This document shows, one piece after another, positions 25,301 to 35,947 of a stretch of 37,131 bases of DNA. Below the pieces are notes generated by a model. It was not told where the DNA came from. It worked only from the letters and a program-made list of their open reading frames with translations, and made no database searches. The DNA is from an uncultured Lachnospiraceae bacterium. GTDB lineage: Bacteria; Bacillota; Clostridia; Lachnospirales; Lachnospiraceae. Position numbers and translations under genes: made by a program. The number at the start of each line of letters is the position of its first letter. Positions within the stretch are counted from its first letter, which is position 1. The DNA is taken from NCBI GenBank assembly GCA_946632055.1, contig CAMPAR010000011.1, forward strand, positions 1 to 37,131. The letters run 5' to 3'.

Positions 25301-27583
25301 TTATAGTTTGTTCCTCTGAATCTTTCCGGAGATCGTCTTCGGAAGCTCGTCGCGGAAGACGACCTTTCTCGGATACTTGTAGGGCGCGGTATGCTCCTTG
25401 ACGTAGTTCTGGATTTCCTTCGCAAGCTCTGGCGTACCTTCGGTTCCCTTGGTCAGGACGATCGAAGCCTTGACGATCTGGCCGCGGATCTCATCGGGTT
25501 CTGCAGAGACACCGCACTCCAGCACATAAGGAAGCTGCATGATGACGTCCTCGATCTCGAAGGGCCCGATTCGGTAGCCGGAGGATTTGATAATGTCGTC
25601 CACGCGTCCGACATACCAGAAATAGCCATCCTCATCGAGCCAGGCCGTATCGCCAGTATGATAGTAGCCGTCATGGATCGCCTCGTTGGTCTTCTCCACA
25701 TCCATATAATAGTCCTTGAAGAGACCGACCGGATAATTCTCATCGATCCGGATGACCACCTCGCCGACTTCACCGACAGGCACTTCGTTTCCGTCCGGAT
25801 CCATCAGCATGACGTCGTACTGCGGAGAAGCCTTGCCCATCGAGCCGGGCTTGATCGGGTTACCGGCGAAGTTTGCGATGGTCAGCGTCGTCTCGGTCTG
25901 GCCGAAGCCCTCGTAGATCTCAATGCCGGTCTGGTCGTGGAAAATCTTCGCGACCTCCAGGTTCAGCGCCTCACCGGCCGTCGTCATGTGGCGGATCGAC
26001 GAGAGATCATAATGGCTGATATCCTCGCGGATCATCATGCGAAGCATTGTCGGGGGAGCACAGAAGGTCGTGATATTGTACTTCGCGAACAGCGGCAGGA
26101 TATCCGCCGCGTCAAAGCGGTCGAAATCGTAGACGAATACCGCACCCTCGCACATCCACTGACCGTAAAGCTTGCCCCAGAGGGACTTGCCCCAGCCGGT
26201 ATCCGAGATCGTGAAATGCAGGCCGTTCGGTTCGCAGCGGTGCCAGTAGCGCGCCGTCATGAAATGTCCGAGCGAATAGGTATGCTTGTGCTCGACCATC
26301 TTCGGATTGCCGGTCGTGCCGGAGCTGAAGAACATCAGCGCCGTGTCGTCGCCAGCGGGCGAATCGAAGGTACGGTTAAAGCGGGAGCTGTACATCTTGT
26401 ACTCGCCGTCGAAATCATGCCAGCCCTCTCTCGCGCCGCCGACCATGACAAAAAGATTCACCGTCGGGCAGACCTTCGCGGCTTCCTTCGCGATTTCTGC
26501 CGTATCGCCGTCCGCCGTGCAGACGATTGCGGAGACGCCGGCCGCGTTGAAGCGGTAGACAAAATCGTGCTCCTTCAGGAGGAAGGTCGCGGGGATTGCG
26601 ATCGCGCCGAGCTTATGCAGGCCGACCATCGCGAACCAGAATTCATAATGGCGCTTCAGGACGAGCATCACACGGTCGCCCTTCTTCACGCCGAGCGCCT
26701 TGAAATAGTTCGCCGCGCGGTTCGAGTCCTTCTTGATATCCATGAAGTTGAAGCGATGCTCGACCTTGTTCTTGTCGAGGTGAATCATCGCGAGCTTCTC
26801 AGGATAGGTGTCGGCAATCTTGTCCACGACGTCAAAGCCGAAGTTGAAGCGCTCGGTATTCTTGAAGGTCACCTTCTTCGGAGAGCCGTTGTCATTTTCC
26901 TCGACGTCCACGAATTCCTCCACGAGAAGCGGGGTCGTCGAATACTCCTCTTCCTCCTCGGCAGGAATCGGCGAATAGATCAGCGTCTCCTCCGTCTCTT
27001 CGCCCGGCAGGATCATCGCAAGGAACACACAGTCCTTCCCGTCGATCGCGATCATGCCGTGGGGCGCGGAGCTGTTGTAGAAGATGCTGTCGCCCTCATG
27101 CAGGATTTCGCGCTTTCCGCCGACTTCAACCAGAAGCGAGCCGGAAACGATGAAGTCAAACTCCTGACCGCCGTGCGTCGTGCAGTGGATCGGCTGATGC
27201 TGCAGCTCCTCCGAGTATTCGTAGCGCACCCAGTAGGGCTCGGCGATTTTACCCTTGAATCTCGGCGCGAGGTTCTTGATCAGGATGCCCTCCTCCTTCG
27301 CGGTTTCGAAGCCCTGATCCTTGCGGGTTACGGTGTAGGCCGAAAGTCTCGCCGTCGAATCGCCCTCGAGAAGCTCGGAAAGCTCCACGCCGAAGGTCAG
27401 CGCGCACTTGTGTATAAAGGTAAATGGAAGGTCCAGCTCGCCGCTCTCATACGCGAGATAATCATCGACGCTGACCTCGGTTTTTTCCGCCACTTCTTCG
27501 ACGGAATAGCCCAGCACATCCCGGATTTCCCGGATTCTTGATGCCACTTCATGAAGCTGTTTTTCTGTGTTCTGTGTTGCCAT
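25301..27583 (-). CDS. XRE-HTH / cupin / acyl-CoA synthetase fusion (copy 2)
   Basis: 760 aa, same three-part layout as copy 1: HTH at about 10-65 (IREIRDVLGYSVEEVAEKTE), cupin at about 110-185 (TTHGGQEFDFIVSGSLLVEV, GDSIFYNSSAPHGM), and AMP-forming acyl-CoA synthetase with FFSSGTTGNPKMVEH, SDTGWGKSLWGKLYGQW, GFGQTETTL, YVGRVDDIIKSSGYRIGPFE and PKTISGKIQRNKL. The two copies are similar over their whole length, so they are paralogs that may prefer different acids. Start at 27583 with GAGGAG 8 nt upstream; the ATG at 27655 lacks a ribosome site. First gene after T-box 2. Confidence 0.88.
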   Translation of the reverse strand: MATQNTEKQLHEVASRIREIRDVLGYSVEEVAEKTEVSVDDYLAYESGELDLPFTFIHKCALTFGVELSELLEGDSTARLSAYTVTRKDQGFETAKEEGILIKNLAPRFKGKIAEPYWVRYEYSEELQHQPIHCTTHGGQEFDFIVSGSLLVEVGGKREILHEGDSIFYNSSAPHGMIAIDGKDCVFLAMILPGEETEETLIYSPIPAEEEEEYSTTPLLVEEFVDVEENDNGSPKKVTFKNTERFNFGFDVVDKIADTYPEKLAMIHLDKNKVEHRFNFMDIKKDSNRAANYFKALGVKKGDRVMLVLKRHYEFWFAMVGLHKLGAIAIPATFLLKEHDFVYRFNAAGVSAIVCTADGDTAEIAKEAAKVCPTVNLFVMVGGAREGWHDFDGEYKMYSSRFNRTFDSPAGDDTALMFFSSGTTGNPKMVEHKHTYSLGHFMTARYWHRCEPNGLHFTISDTGWGKSLWGKLYGQWMCEGAVFVYDFDRFDAADILPLFAKYNITTFCAPPTMLRMMIREDISHYDLSSIRHMTTAGEALNLEVAKIFHDQTGIEIYEGFGQTETTLTIANFAGNPIKPGSMGKASPQYDVMLMDPDGNEVPVGEVGEVVIRIDENYPVGLFKDYYMDVEKTNEAIHDGYYHTGDTAWLDEDGYFWYVGRVDDIIKSSGYRIGPFEIEDVIMQLPYVLECGVSAEPDEIRGQIVKASIVLTKGTEGTPELAKEIQNYVKEHTAPYKYPRKVVFRDELPKTISGKIQRNKL

Positions 27584-27688
27584 GTTTTTCTCTCCTCTGT
27601 TTTTTATTTGCCTCATCCATGAAACGGGTGACTCCGCGCTTTGTAGCTTCGTCATCCTTCAGGCACGCACAATCCGCTTGCGTCATAC

Positions 27689-27984
27689 AAAAAGGCCCGT
27701 CCCAAAGTTCTCCTTTGAGACGAGCCTGAAGTTTCAAACCCGCGGTACCACTCAAATTGCATCCGATAAACAGATGCCCCTCAGAGCGCCATCACGCTCC
27801 TTTGCATTTACGCAGCCTCACGTACGCCATTACTCCCCGGATTTTCCCCGGGTTTCACATCGTCAGCTCGGAAGGGATAAGTCTCTGAATCCGGACTGCC
27901 GGGATTCCAGCCTCCCCGGCTCTCTGGTAGCTCCTTCTGATCCATGACCGTCTTCGTCACAGCCTTTGTTTGTGATATTCAATT
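27689..27984 (-). ncRNA. T-box riboswitch 2 (candidate Ile specifier AUC)
   Basis: T-box TGAGTGGTACCGCGGG at 27740-27755 (minus strand), followed by a terminator at 27689-27727 (GGCTCGTCTCAAAG / CTTTGGGACGGGCC then TTTTT). Stem I has AGAGAGCCGGGG ... CCCGGC. The same alignment on CCGAGC used for T-box 1 places the specifier at 27876-27878: ATC (Ile); the next base is C rather than the usual purine. A TAT (Tyr) reading one base out is a weaker option. The distance from terminator to the gene is about 105 nt with no other gene. Confidence 0.93.
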
Positions 27985-27990
27985 TCATGC

Positions 27991-28019
27991 ATAATAACAC
28001 ACTTTAAGGCCGCTGTCAA
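27991..28019 (-). promoter_or_regulatory. Promoter of T-box 2 operon
   Basis: On the minus strand: -35 TTGACA (28014-28019), 17-bp spacer, -10 TATTAT (27991-27996). Confidence 0.85.
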
Positions 28020-28033
28020 GACAAAAAACTTAT

Positions 28034-28114
28034 GGGGACAGGTTCCAAATGACTAAATTAGTCAATCGGGACCTGTCCCCGGATGACTAAAATAGTCAGG
28101 CGGAACCTGTCCCC
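28034..28114. repeat. GGGGACAGGTTCC / TGACTAAATTAGTCA palindromic repeats, three units
   Basis: One direct GGGGACAGGTTCC unit, the perfect palindrome TGACTAAATTAGTCA, then two inverted units (GGGACCTGTCCCC and GGAACCTGTCCCC) around TGACTAAAATAGTCA. Same family as 22053-22166. It overlaps the end of the MATE gene: the stop codon at 28096-28098 is the TGA of TGACT. Confidence 0.85.
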
Positions 28115-29478
28115 GAAGCGGAAGGGATCTTTCCCTTCTTTATGAGGATGAAATAATACAAAAGGAACAGCGCCGAGGTCAGGATCCACGACATCGGGTA
28201 GCTTGCAAGAATCGTATAAATGTTCCTGTTGTGCGGCACGTAGGTAAAGAGCCATACAAGCCTCAGCGCGCAGACGCCGGAAAGTGTCATGATCATCGGC
28301 GCGACGACAAATCCGATGGCCCGAAGGACGCCGGACATCACTTCGATCAGCACATAGGTGATGTAAAACGGCACCATGAAGCGCAGGATCTGCGTCCCGA
28401 TTTCGATCGCGGCGGCATCCGCCGTAAAGAGCAGGTAAATATATTTCCCGAAGAAAAACAGGATGAGGCTGAGGACCACCGAGGTGCCCATCGCCATCGC
28501 CGTGCAGGTCCAGAGACTCTTCTTCACCCGGTCAATCCGCCCGGCCCCGTAATTCTGCCCGGCAAAGGTGGAGACCGAGATTCCGAAGGCGTTCAGGATC
28601 ATCCAGAAGATGCAGTCGATCTTGGTATAGGCCGTGTAGGCAGCGACCGTCAGCGATCCCAGCATATTGATATTGCTCTGGATGACGATATTCGCCATGC
28701 TGTACGCGACGCCCTGCATGGCAGCCGGCAGTCCGATGTAGATGATCTGCCGCAGCATATGCCTGTCAAAGCGCAGCTTCCTGAAGGAAAGCCGGTAGCT
28801 GTCCCGGGTCCTCAGGAGGCAGATCGTCGTCAGCACCGCGGAAAGCGTCTGGCAGAGGACGGTCGCAAGCGCAACGCCCGTGACGGACATCCGCAGCACT
28901 ACCACAAACAGCAGGTCCAGACCGACGTTTGCGAGCGTCGAGGCGATCAGAATATAAAGCGGCCGCTTCGAATCCCCGACCGCGCGCAGAATTCCCGCCG
29001 CGATGTTGTAGTAAAGGTTCGGAATCATGCCGAGGAAGTAGATATTGAAGTAGATCAGTGCGTGCGGAAGGACCTCCGCCGGTGTGGACATCCATGTCAG
29101 AACCAGCTTTCCGACGAGAAGCCCGATGACGGTCAGGATCGCTCCGCCGGAAATCGCCATAAGAAGGCCCGTGTGCACGGCCTTTCCGACGGATTCGTCA
29201 TCTTTTGCGCCGTAATAGCGGGCCGTGATCACCGTCGCGCCGGAGGCGAGTCCCGTAAAGAACCCGACCAGCAGATTGATGATCGTACCGGTCGAGCCGC
29301 CGACCGCGGCCAGTTCGTTTGTACCGACAAAACGGCCGATGATCACCGCATCGACCGTGTTATAAAGCTGCTGGAAAAAAGCGCCGAGAAGCACCGGAAA
29401 GAAGAACACCAGCAGCTGCTTCCAGATTACGCCCTCCGTAATCCGGTTCTCCGGGATATTACTCATTCTGTGTTTCAT
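28096..29478 (-). CDS. MATE-family efflux transporter
   Basis: 460 aa, twelve predicted TM helices. N-terminal signature PVLLGAFFQQLYNTVDAVIIGRFVG; second half begins YIGLPAAMQGVAYSMANIVIQ. Exports organic cations or drugs with Na+ or H+. The final residues (SGTGSA) and the stop are encoded by the palindromic repeat, so the native C-terminus may have been replaced. An ATG at 29466 is an alternative start; neither has an ideal ribosome site. It lies 21 nt after the next MATE gene, same strand. Confidence 0.92.
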   Translation of the reverse strand: MKHRMSNIPENRITEGVIWKQLLVFFFPVLLGAFFQQLYNTVDAVIIGRFVGTNELAAVGGSTGTIINLLVGFFTGLASGATVITARYYGAKDDESVGKAVHTGLLMAISGGAILTVIGLLVGKLVLTWMSTPAEVLPHALIYFNIYFLGMIPNLYYNIAAGILRAVGDSKRPLYILIASTLANVGLDLLFVVVLRMSVTGVALATVLCQTLSAVLTTICLLRTRDSYRLSFRKLRFDRHMLRQIIYIGLPAAMQGVAYSMANIVIQSNINMLGSLTVAAYTAYTKIDCIFWMILNAFGISVSTFAGQNYGAGRIDRVKKSLWTCTAMAMGTSVVLSLILFFFGKYIYLLFTADAAAIEIGTQILRFMVPFYITYVLIEVMSGVLRAIGFVVAPMIMTLSGVCALRLVWLFTYVPHNRNIYTILASYPMSWILTSALFLLYYFILIKKGKIPSASGTGSA

Positions 29479-29499
29479 ACTCCGTCCCGAAAATCTTTT

Positions 29500-30852
29500 T
29501 TATACCTTCAAATGTTTCCTGAAAAGCCGATTCAGCAGAACCGCAGCGGCAAAAGTCACGATTTCCGCCGCAGGAACCGCGAACCAGATCAGCTTCTCGC
29601 TGTGGGTGATCCAGGACAGCAGCGCGAAGGCCGCGATCAGCAGCACGCACTGCCGCATCAGATTGATGACGAGGGCATAGCGTGCGTGATCAAGCGCCTG
29701 CATACTGGTCGACAGGATCATCGATACCGCGCCGAACGGCAGGGAAATCACGCAGGCGCGGATGCACCAGAGACCGATTTCCCGCATCTTCTCTCCCGCG
29801 CTGAACATCGTCAGGACCGTTCCGGGGATGATTTCAAAAATGATCAGTAGAAGGCCCATCAGCGCCGCGCATCCGAGGGTCGCGATTTTCATGGTTTTTC
29901 TGACCCGGTCCGTCCTGCCGGTTCCGTAGTTGTAGGACAGGATCGGCACCATGCCGTTGTTCAGGCCGAAGGTCGGCATATAACAGAAATTCTGCAGCTT
30001 CATCCACACGCCGTACACCGCGGTGGCGGTCGTCGAGTAGGCAAGCAGGATCTGGTTGATGAAGAAGCTCGTCATGGACGATAGGCCCATGGTAATAATT
30101 GACGGAAGCGCGACCCGCATGATCTCCTTCGCTTCATGCGGATGGAAAGCGATCTTCAGCATATCATGCTTCACGGCGTCGTTGAATTTCCAGTTCAGCG
30201 CCACAGCGACGAACACCGCGAAAATCTGCCCGCCGACCGTCGCGTAGGCGGCGCCCGCGATGCCAAGCTCCGGGAAGGGTCCGTAGCCGAAAATGAGCAG
30301 CGGGTCAAAGATCAGGTTGAAGACCGCGCCGGAAGCCATCGCCGCCATCGACAGCGTCGCCCGGCCGGCGGACACCAGCAGTCTTTCATAGTATTTTCCG
30401 AAAATCGAGCCGCAGGAAAGCACCCAGTTGATCATGAGATAGGTCGTGCCCATCGCCGTAATCTCCGCCACGTCGGTCTGCAGACGGAATAAGGGGCCGG
30501 ACGCAAAGATTCCGAGAAGGATGAACAAGGCGGTAAAAACAAGGCTCATCCCGGTCATCGTGCGGATCACATCCGAGGCTTCCTGTTTCTTTCCCTGTCC
30601 CATATAACGGGACCACACCGCGGACACGCCCGTCGCCGAACCGACGGCGATCGCGGTCACGATCTGCTGCATCGGGAAGGCCAGGGAAACCGCCGTCAGG
30701 GCGTTCTCCGAGATCCTCGCGACAAACATCGAGTCGACGATATTATACATAGCCTGGATGAAGAAGGAAATCATCATCGGCAGGCTCATCCGAAGAAGCA
30801 CCTTGTGTTCCGGAAGCTCTGCCATCATGGCCATCCGGTCATTTTTCTGCAT
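29500..30852 (-). CDS. MATE-family efflux transporter
   Basis: 450 aa, twelve TM helices, with SLPMMISFFIQAMYNIVDSMFVARI at the start of the first half and ALPSIITMGLSSMTSFFINQIL at the second. About the same size as its downstream neighbour but clearly diverged. GGAG 10 nt before the ATG. The two MATE genes form a tandem pair; whether they act together is not known. No recognisable regulator is adjacent. Confidence 0.92.
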   Translation of the reverse strand: MQKNDRMAMMAELPEHKVLLRMSLPMMISFFIQAMYNIVDSMFVARISENALTAVSLAFPMQQIVTAIAVGSATGVSAVWSRYMGQGKKQEASDVIRTMTGMSLVFTALFILLGIFASGPLFRLQTDVAEITAMGTTYLMINWVLSCGSIFGKYYERLLVSAGRATLSMAAMASGAVFNLIFDPLLIFGYGPFPELGIAGAAYATVGGQIFAVFVAVALNWKFNDAVKHDMLKIAFHPHEAKEIMRVALPSIITMGLSSMTSFFINQILLAYSTTATAVYGVWMKLQNFCYMPTFGLNNGMVPILSYNYGTGRTDRVRKTMKIATLGCAALMGLLLIIFEIIPGTVLTMFSAGEKMREIGLWCIRACVISLPFGAVSMILSTSMQALDHARYALVINLMRQCVLLIAAFALLSWITHSEKLIWFAVPAAEIVTFAAAVLLNRLFRKHLKV

Positions 30853-30904
30853 CTTTTGTTACTCCGTTTCTATAGAATCCGGGCAGTATTCCCAGTATAT
30901 TCTT

Positions 30905-31696
30905 TTATTCCAGATACCGCTTTCTGAGTTCTTCCGTCATCTCATCATCCACGCCGAGCGCCTCTTTAAGATATCCGTTCACCGATCCGTACAGCCGCTC
31001 GGTTTCGGCGTAAAACGCCCGCAGATACTCCTCATTCGCGTCAAACATGGCGTGCAGGGCCGGTACGGCTTTCTCCCGGTCGACCTCCGGATTCCCGGTA
31101 AAATGCGCGATCAGCGCGTCTACCGTCTTCCGGTTTCCAACATTCGTCAGAAGGTAGTCCTCTGTAATCTCCTTCCGGGAGACGCCGAGAATTTCCTCCA
31201 CGACCAGCGAAAATCCGCCTGTCCGGTCTTTTCCCGCCGTACAGTGCCACAGAACGCCCCGGTCGTGCGGCTCCAGCAGCATCTCCAGCAGCCTTTTCTG
31301 CTGCTTCGAGGCAAATTCGCTCTTCGGAATGTGCTCGTAGGTCTTTTTCATATAGTCAAAAGCCGCCGCGGGGTCCGCCATGAATTTCATGAAGGCGTGC
31401 GCATCCGCTTCCTTTTCCCGGGTCACGCCCTCCGTCAGGGTCTCCAGAATCGGAAGATGCAGATTCCTGACGCCTGGGATCACAGGGTCCGGCTTCTCCG
31501 CGATTTCCCCCTCCGTCCGGAAGTCCACGACGAGGTCGAGCATGGCGGAAAGCTTTGAAATGTCCCCCTCGCTCGCGCCGTTTAAGTTTCCGCCGCGGAA
31601 AAGCTTCCCGGGGCGTATTTTCCGCCCGTCGGCTCCTGTGAGGCCGCCAAGATCACGGATGTTTGCAATATTATCAAATGGAATGAATCGGTTCAT
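30905..31696 (-). CDS. Protein tyrosine/serine phosphatase (Y_phosphatase3)
   Basis: 263 aa, cytoplasmic. N-terminal NIANIRDLGGL ... IRPGKLFRGGNL and the P-loop HCTAGKDRTG at residues 151-160 (nucleophile Cys152, phosphate-binding Arg158) define the family related to M. tuberculosis PtpB. Members dephosphorylate phosphotyrosine, phosphoserine or phosphoinositides; the substrate here is unknown. It lies 52 nt upstream of the MATE pair on the same strand, with no clear terminator between, so possibly one transcript. Confidence 0.9.
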   Translation of the reverse strand: MNRFIPFDNIANIRDLGGLTGADGRKIRPGKLFRGGNLNGASEGDISKLSAMLDLVVDFRTEGEIAEKPDPVIPGVRNLHLPILETLTEGVTREKEADAHAFMKFMADPAAAFDYMKKTYEHIPKSEFASKQQKRLLEMLLEPHDRGVLWHCTAGKDRTGGFSLVVEEILGVSRKEITEDYLLTNVGNRKTVDALIAHFTGNPEVDREKAVPALHAMFDANEEYLRAFYAETERLYGSVNGYLKEALGVDDEMTEELRKRYLE

Positions 31697-31720
31697 GTTT
31701 CTGCCTCAACGATAAATTCG

Positions 31721-31751
31721 CCGAGCCACCCGTTTTAGACGGATGGCTCGG
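31721..31751 (-). terminator. Hairpin after the TIM-barrel/CoA-ligase fusion
   Basis: Inverted repeat CCGAGCCAcCCGT / ACGGaTGGCTCGG with a 5-nt loop, about 70 nt past the stop at 31820. No strong U-tract follows on the minus strand, so it may be a weak terminator. The remaining 31752-31819 shows no gene. Confidence 0.45.
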
Positions 31752-31819
31752 TATCCTGGTCGAAACCTTTTGTTTCGCGCTGAAGTATTCTGCCGCTCTG
31801 CTGTCAGCCCGCGAAGGAT

Positions 31820-34270
<2,451 letters not shown>

Positions 34271-34272
34271 TG

Positions 34273-35658
34273 TCAGTTCTCCTCATATACGATTTTGTTG
34301 ACTGCATTGATATAAGCACGGATAGAGGCCCCGACGATATCCGCCGAGAGGCCGTTTCCGGAGTAGAGCTTTCCGTCCTTTCTCAGGCGGACGAGCGCGG
34401 AGCCGAGCGCTTCCTTGCCCTCGGTCACGGCCTGAATTTCAAAGGCGTCCAGTTCATAGTGGTGTCCGATCGTCTCGTCGATCGCAGCGAAGGCCGAATC
34501 AATCGGTCCGTCGCCCGAAGCCACACCGGAAAGCTCCTCTTCATCGCGCGTCAGGACGACGTGCGCCATGGCGGTCGTCAGATTTCCGGTCGTGCAGACA
34601 TAGCTCTTCAGATGGAAGGTCGAGGGCACCTGCTGCGCGGAGCTTGCAACGAGCGCCTCCAGCTCTCTTGCCCCGACCGAGTCCTTGCGCTCCAGCACGT
34701 GCATCATGGCATCGTAAACGTTGCCGGTATCCTCGGCGGAGATTTCATAGCCGAGTTTTTCGCAGGCCGCCGAAATATCGGACAGCGTGCTGTTTTTGTC
34801 AAGGAAAATGTCGGGTCCGGCATTCTCCGTCTTGGAAGAAGCCGCCGATACGCCGACGGATTTCAGAAGCGCGTCGATATCACGATGGATTTCCGTGGAC
34901 TTCAGGGAGCATTCCACGCCGAGCGCGTCTCCCTTTACAAAGATCAGGTCGGAAAGCACGCCGGTATTCAGCGCCGAATTTCCGGAAACACTGGTCTTCA
35001 CTCCGTCCGCACCCGCGCGAACGGCCGAAAGCGCGTTGGCCGAGGCAAGGCGCAGCTTGTCCGAAACCTCTACGAACACCGCGCAGTCGACTTCCGCCTT
35101 CACAGCCGCGACCATTTCCGCGATCTCCTCCGGATCCGCGTCTCCTGCGGTATCGCAGAGCGTCACGGAAGAAACGCCGATTTCCGACGCTTTCTTACAG
35201 ATTTCGATCAGGAATTCTCTCTCGGCACGGGTGGCGTCCCCGGCGATAAAAGTCACGTCGTGACAGTATTTTTTAGCCTCCTTCAGCAGAGCTTCCGCCT
35301 GCACCAGCATCTTGTCGGATTTCAGATGATAGATGTATTCCATCTGAACGGTGGAAACCGGAAGCTCCACCTGAAGCACCGGGTGCTTCGCTTCCTTCAC
35401 GCAGTCCCAGGCCTCCGCCACGGATTCCTTCGTAAAACCGACGGGAATCGCAACGGCCGCATTCTGTACGCTCTGGGAAATGGTACGGCAGATCACTTTG
35501 TCTTCGGCGGGCCTCATGGCCCCGGGTAGTTCAAGAATGTCGGCTCCAAAGGCATCAATGCATTCCGCAATCGCCTTCTTTTCTCTGAATAACAGCGGAT
35601 TTTTCAGGTCTTTTGCAAGTTCTTTCAGTGTGTAGTCCGAAACAGTCAGATGTTTCAT
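34273..35658 (-). CDS. LeuA-like (2-isopropylmalate synthase family) protein, degenerate active site
   Basis: 461 aa. Residues 1-250 align with the HMGL-like TIM barrel, and about 345-461 with the LeuA allosteric dimerisation domain (TFHLKSYVCTTGNLTTAMAH, ASGDGPIDSAFAAIDET, ASIRAYINAVNKI). The active-site signature DTTLRDGEQ is replaced by DYTLKELAK at residues 8-16, the metal-binding HxHxD by EVSD at 197-200, and GERAGN is missing. The second-half motif CDTAGDADPEE is kept. So it is unlikely to condense acetyl-CoA with a 2-oxoacid. It may be a regulator or a scaffold, or catalyse something else. Start at 35658 has AAGGGG 9 nt upstream; a reading to 35787 crosses the structured leader. Confidence 0.82.
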   Translation of the reverse strand: MKHLTVSDYTLKELAKDLKNPLLFREKKAIAECIDAFGADILELPGAMRPAEDKVICRTISQSVQNAAVAIPVGFTKESVAEAWDCVKEAKHPVLQVELPVSTVQMEYIYHLKSDKMLVQAEALLKEAKKYCHDVTFIAGDATRAEREFLIEICKKASEIGVSSVTLCDTAGDADPEEIAEMVAAVKAEVDCAVFVEVSDKLRLASANALSAVRAGADGVKTSVSGNSALNTGVLSDLIFVKGDALGVECSLKSTEIHRDIDALLKSVGVSAASSKTENAGPDIFLDKNSTLSDISAACEKLGYEISAEDTGNVYDAMMHVLERKDSVGARELEALVASSAQQVPSTFHLKSYVCTTGNLTTAMAHVVLTRDEEELSGVASGDGPIDSAFAAIDETIGHHYELDAFEIQAVTEGKEALGSALVRLRKDGKLYSGNGLSADIVGASIRAYINAVNKIVYEEN

Positions 35659-35717
35659 TGTAGTAACCCCTTTCTTTCTCCGCGTATCCGGTCTGAAACC
35701 GCATCGCTTGACTATTT

Positions 35718-35907
35718 TGATGATGTCAGGGTCAAAAGGTGATATCCGGAGCGTTTCGCACTTCGTGCTCCCACGCTCCTCCCACATTCCGCACTTTCGT
35801 GGAGATAAATCTCCACTTCGTGCTCCATGTAGGGCGGGTCATTAAGCCTTCCTTCCACTGACAAGCGAGCTTGTCGTGGATGAAGGCTTTTGACCCTGAT
35901 ATCATCA
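35718..35907 (-). other. Structured 190-bp element in the leader of the LeuA-like operon
   Basis: The ends are a 20-bp imperfect inverted repeat: TGATGATGTCAGGGTCAAAAG (35718-35738) and its complement (35887-35907). Inside, on the minus strand, lie three hairpins: 35844-35889 (AAGCCTT, TCCAC, GACAAGC stems), 35784-35830 (ACAT-GGA-GCAC-GAA-GTGGAGA with matching 3' side and symmetric purine internal loops), and 35748-35779 (GGAGCGT and GCAC stems). It is transcribed from the promoter at 35919-35947. A 92-codon ORF read across it (35732-36010) is judged spurious. It is either a structured RNA or a MITE-like repeat. Confidence 0.65.
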
Positions 35908-35918
35908 TATTACCGCTA

Positions 35919-35947
35919 AATTTATCACGAATAAAAGCCGGTGTCAA
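35919..35947 (-). promoter_or_regulatory. Promoter of the LeuA-like/CoA-ligase operon
   Basis: On the minus strand: -35 TTGACA (35942-35947), 17 bp, -10 TAAATT (35919-35924). The -35 box lies within the terminator stem of the LCP gene. Start point near 35912, giving a leader of about 250 nt. Confidence 0.7.
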
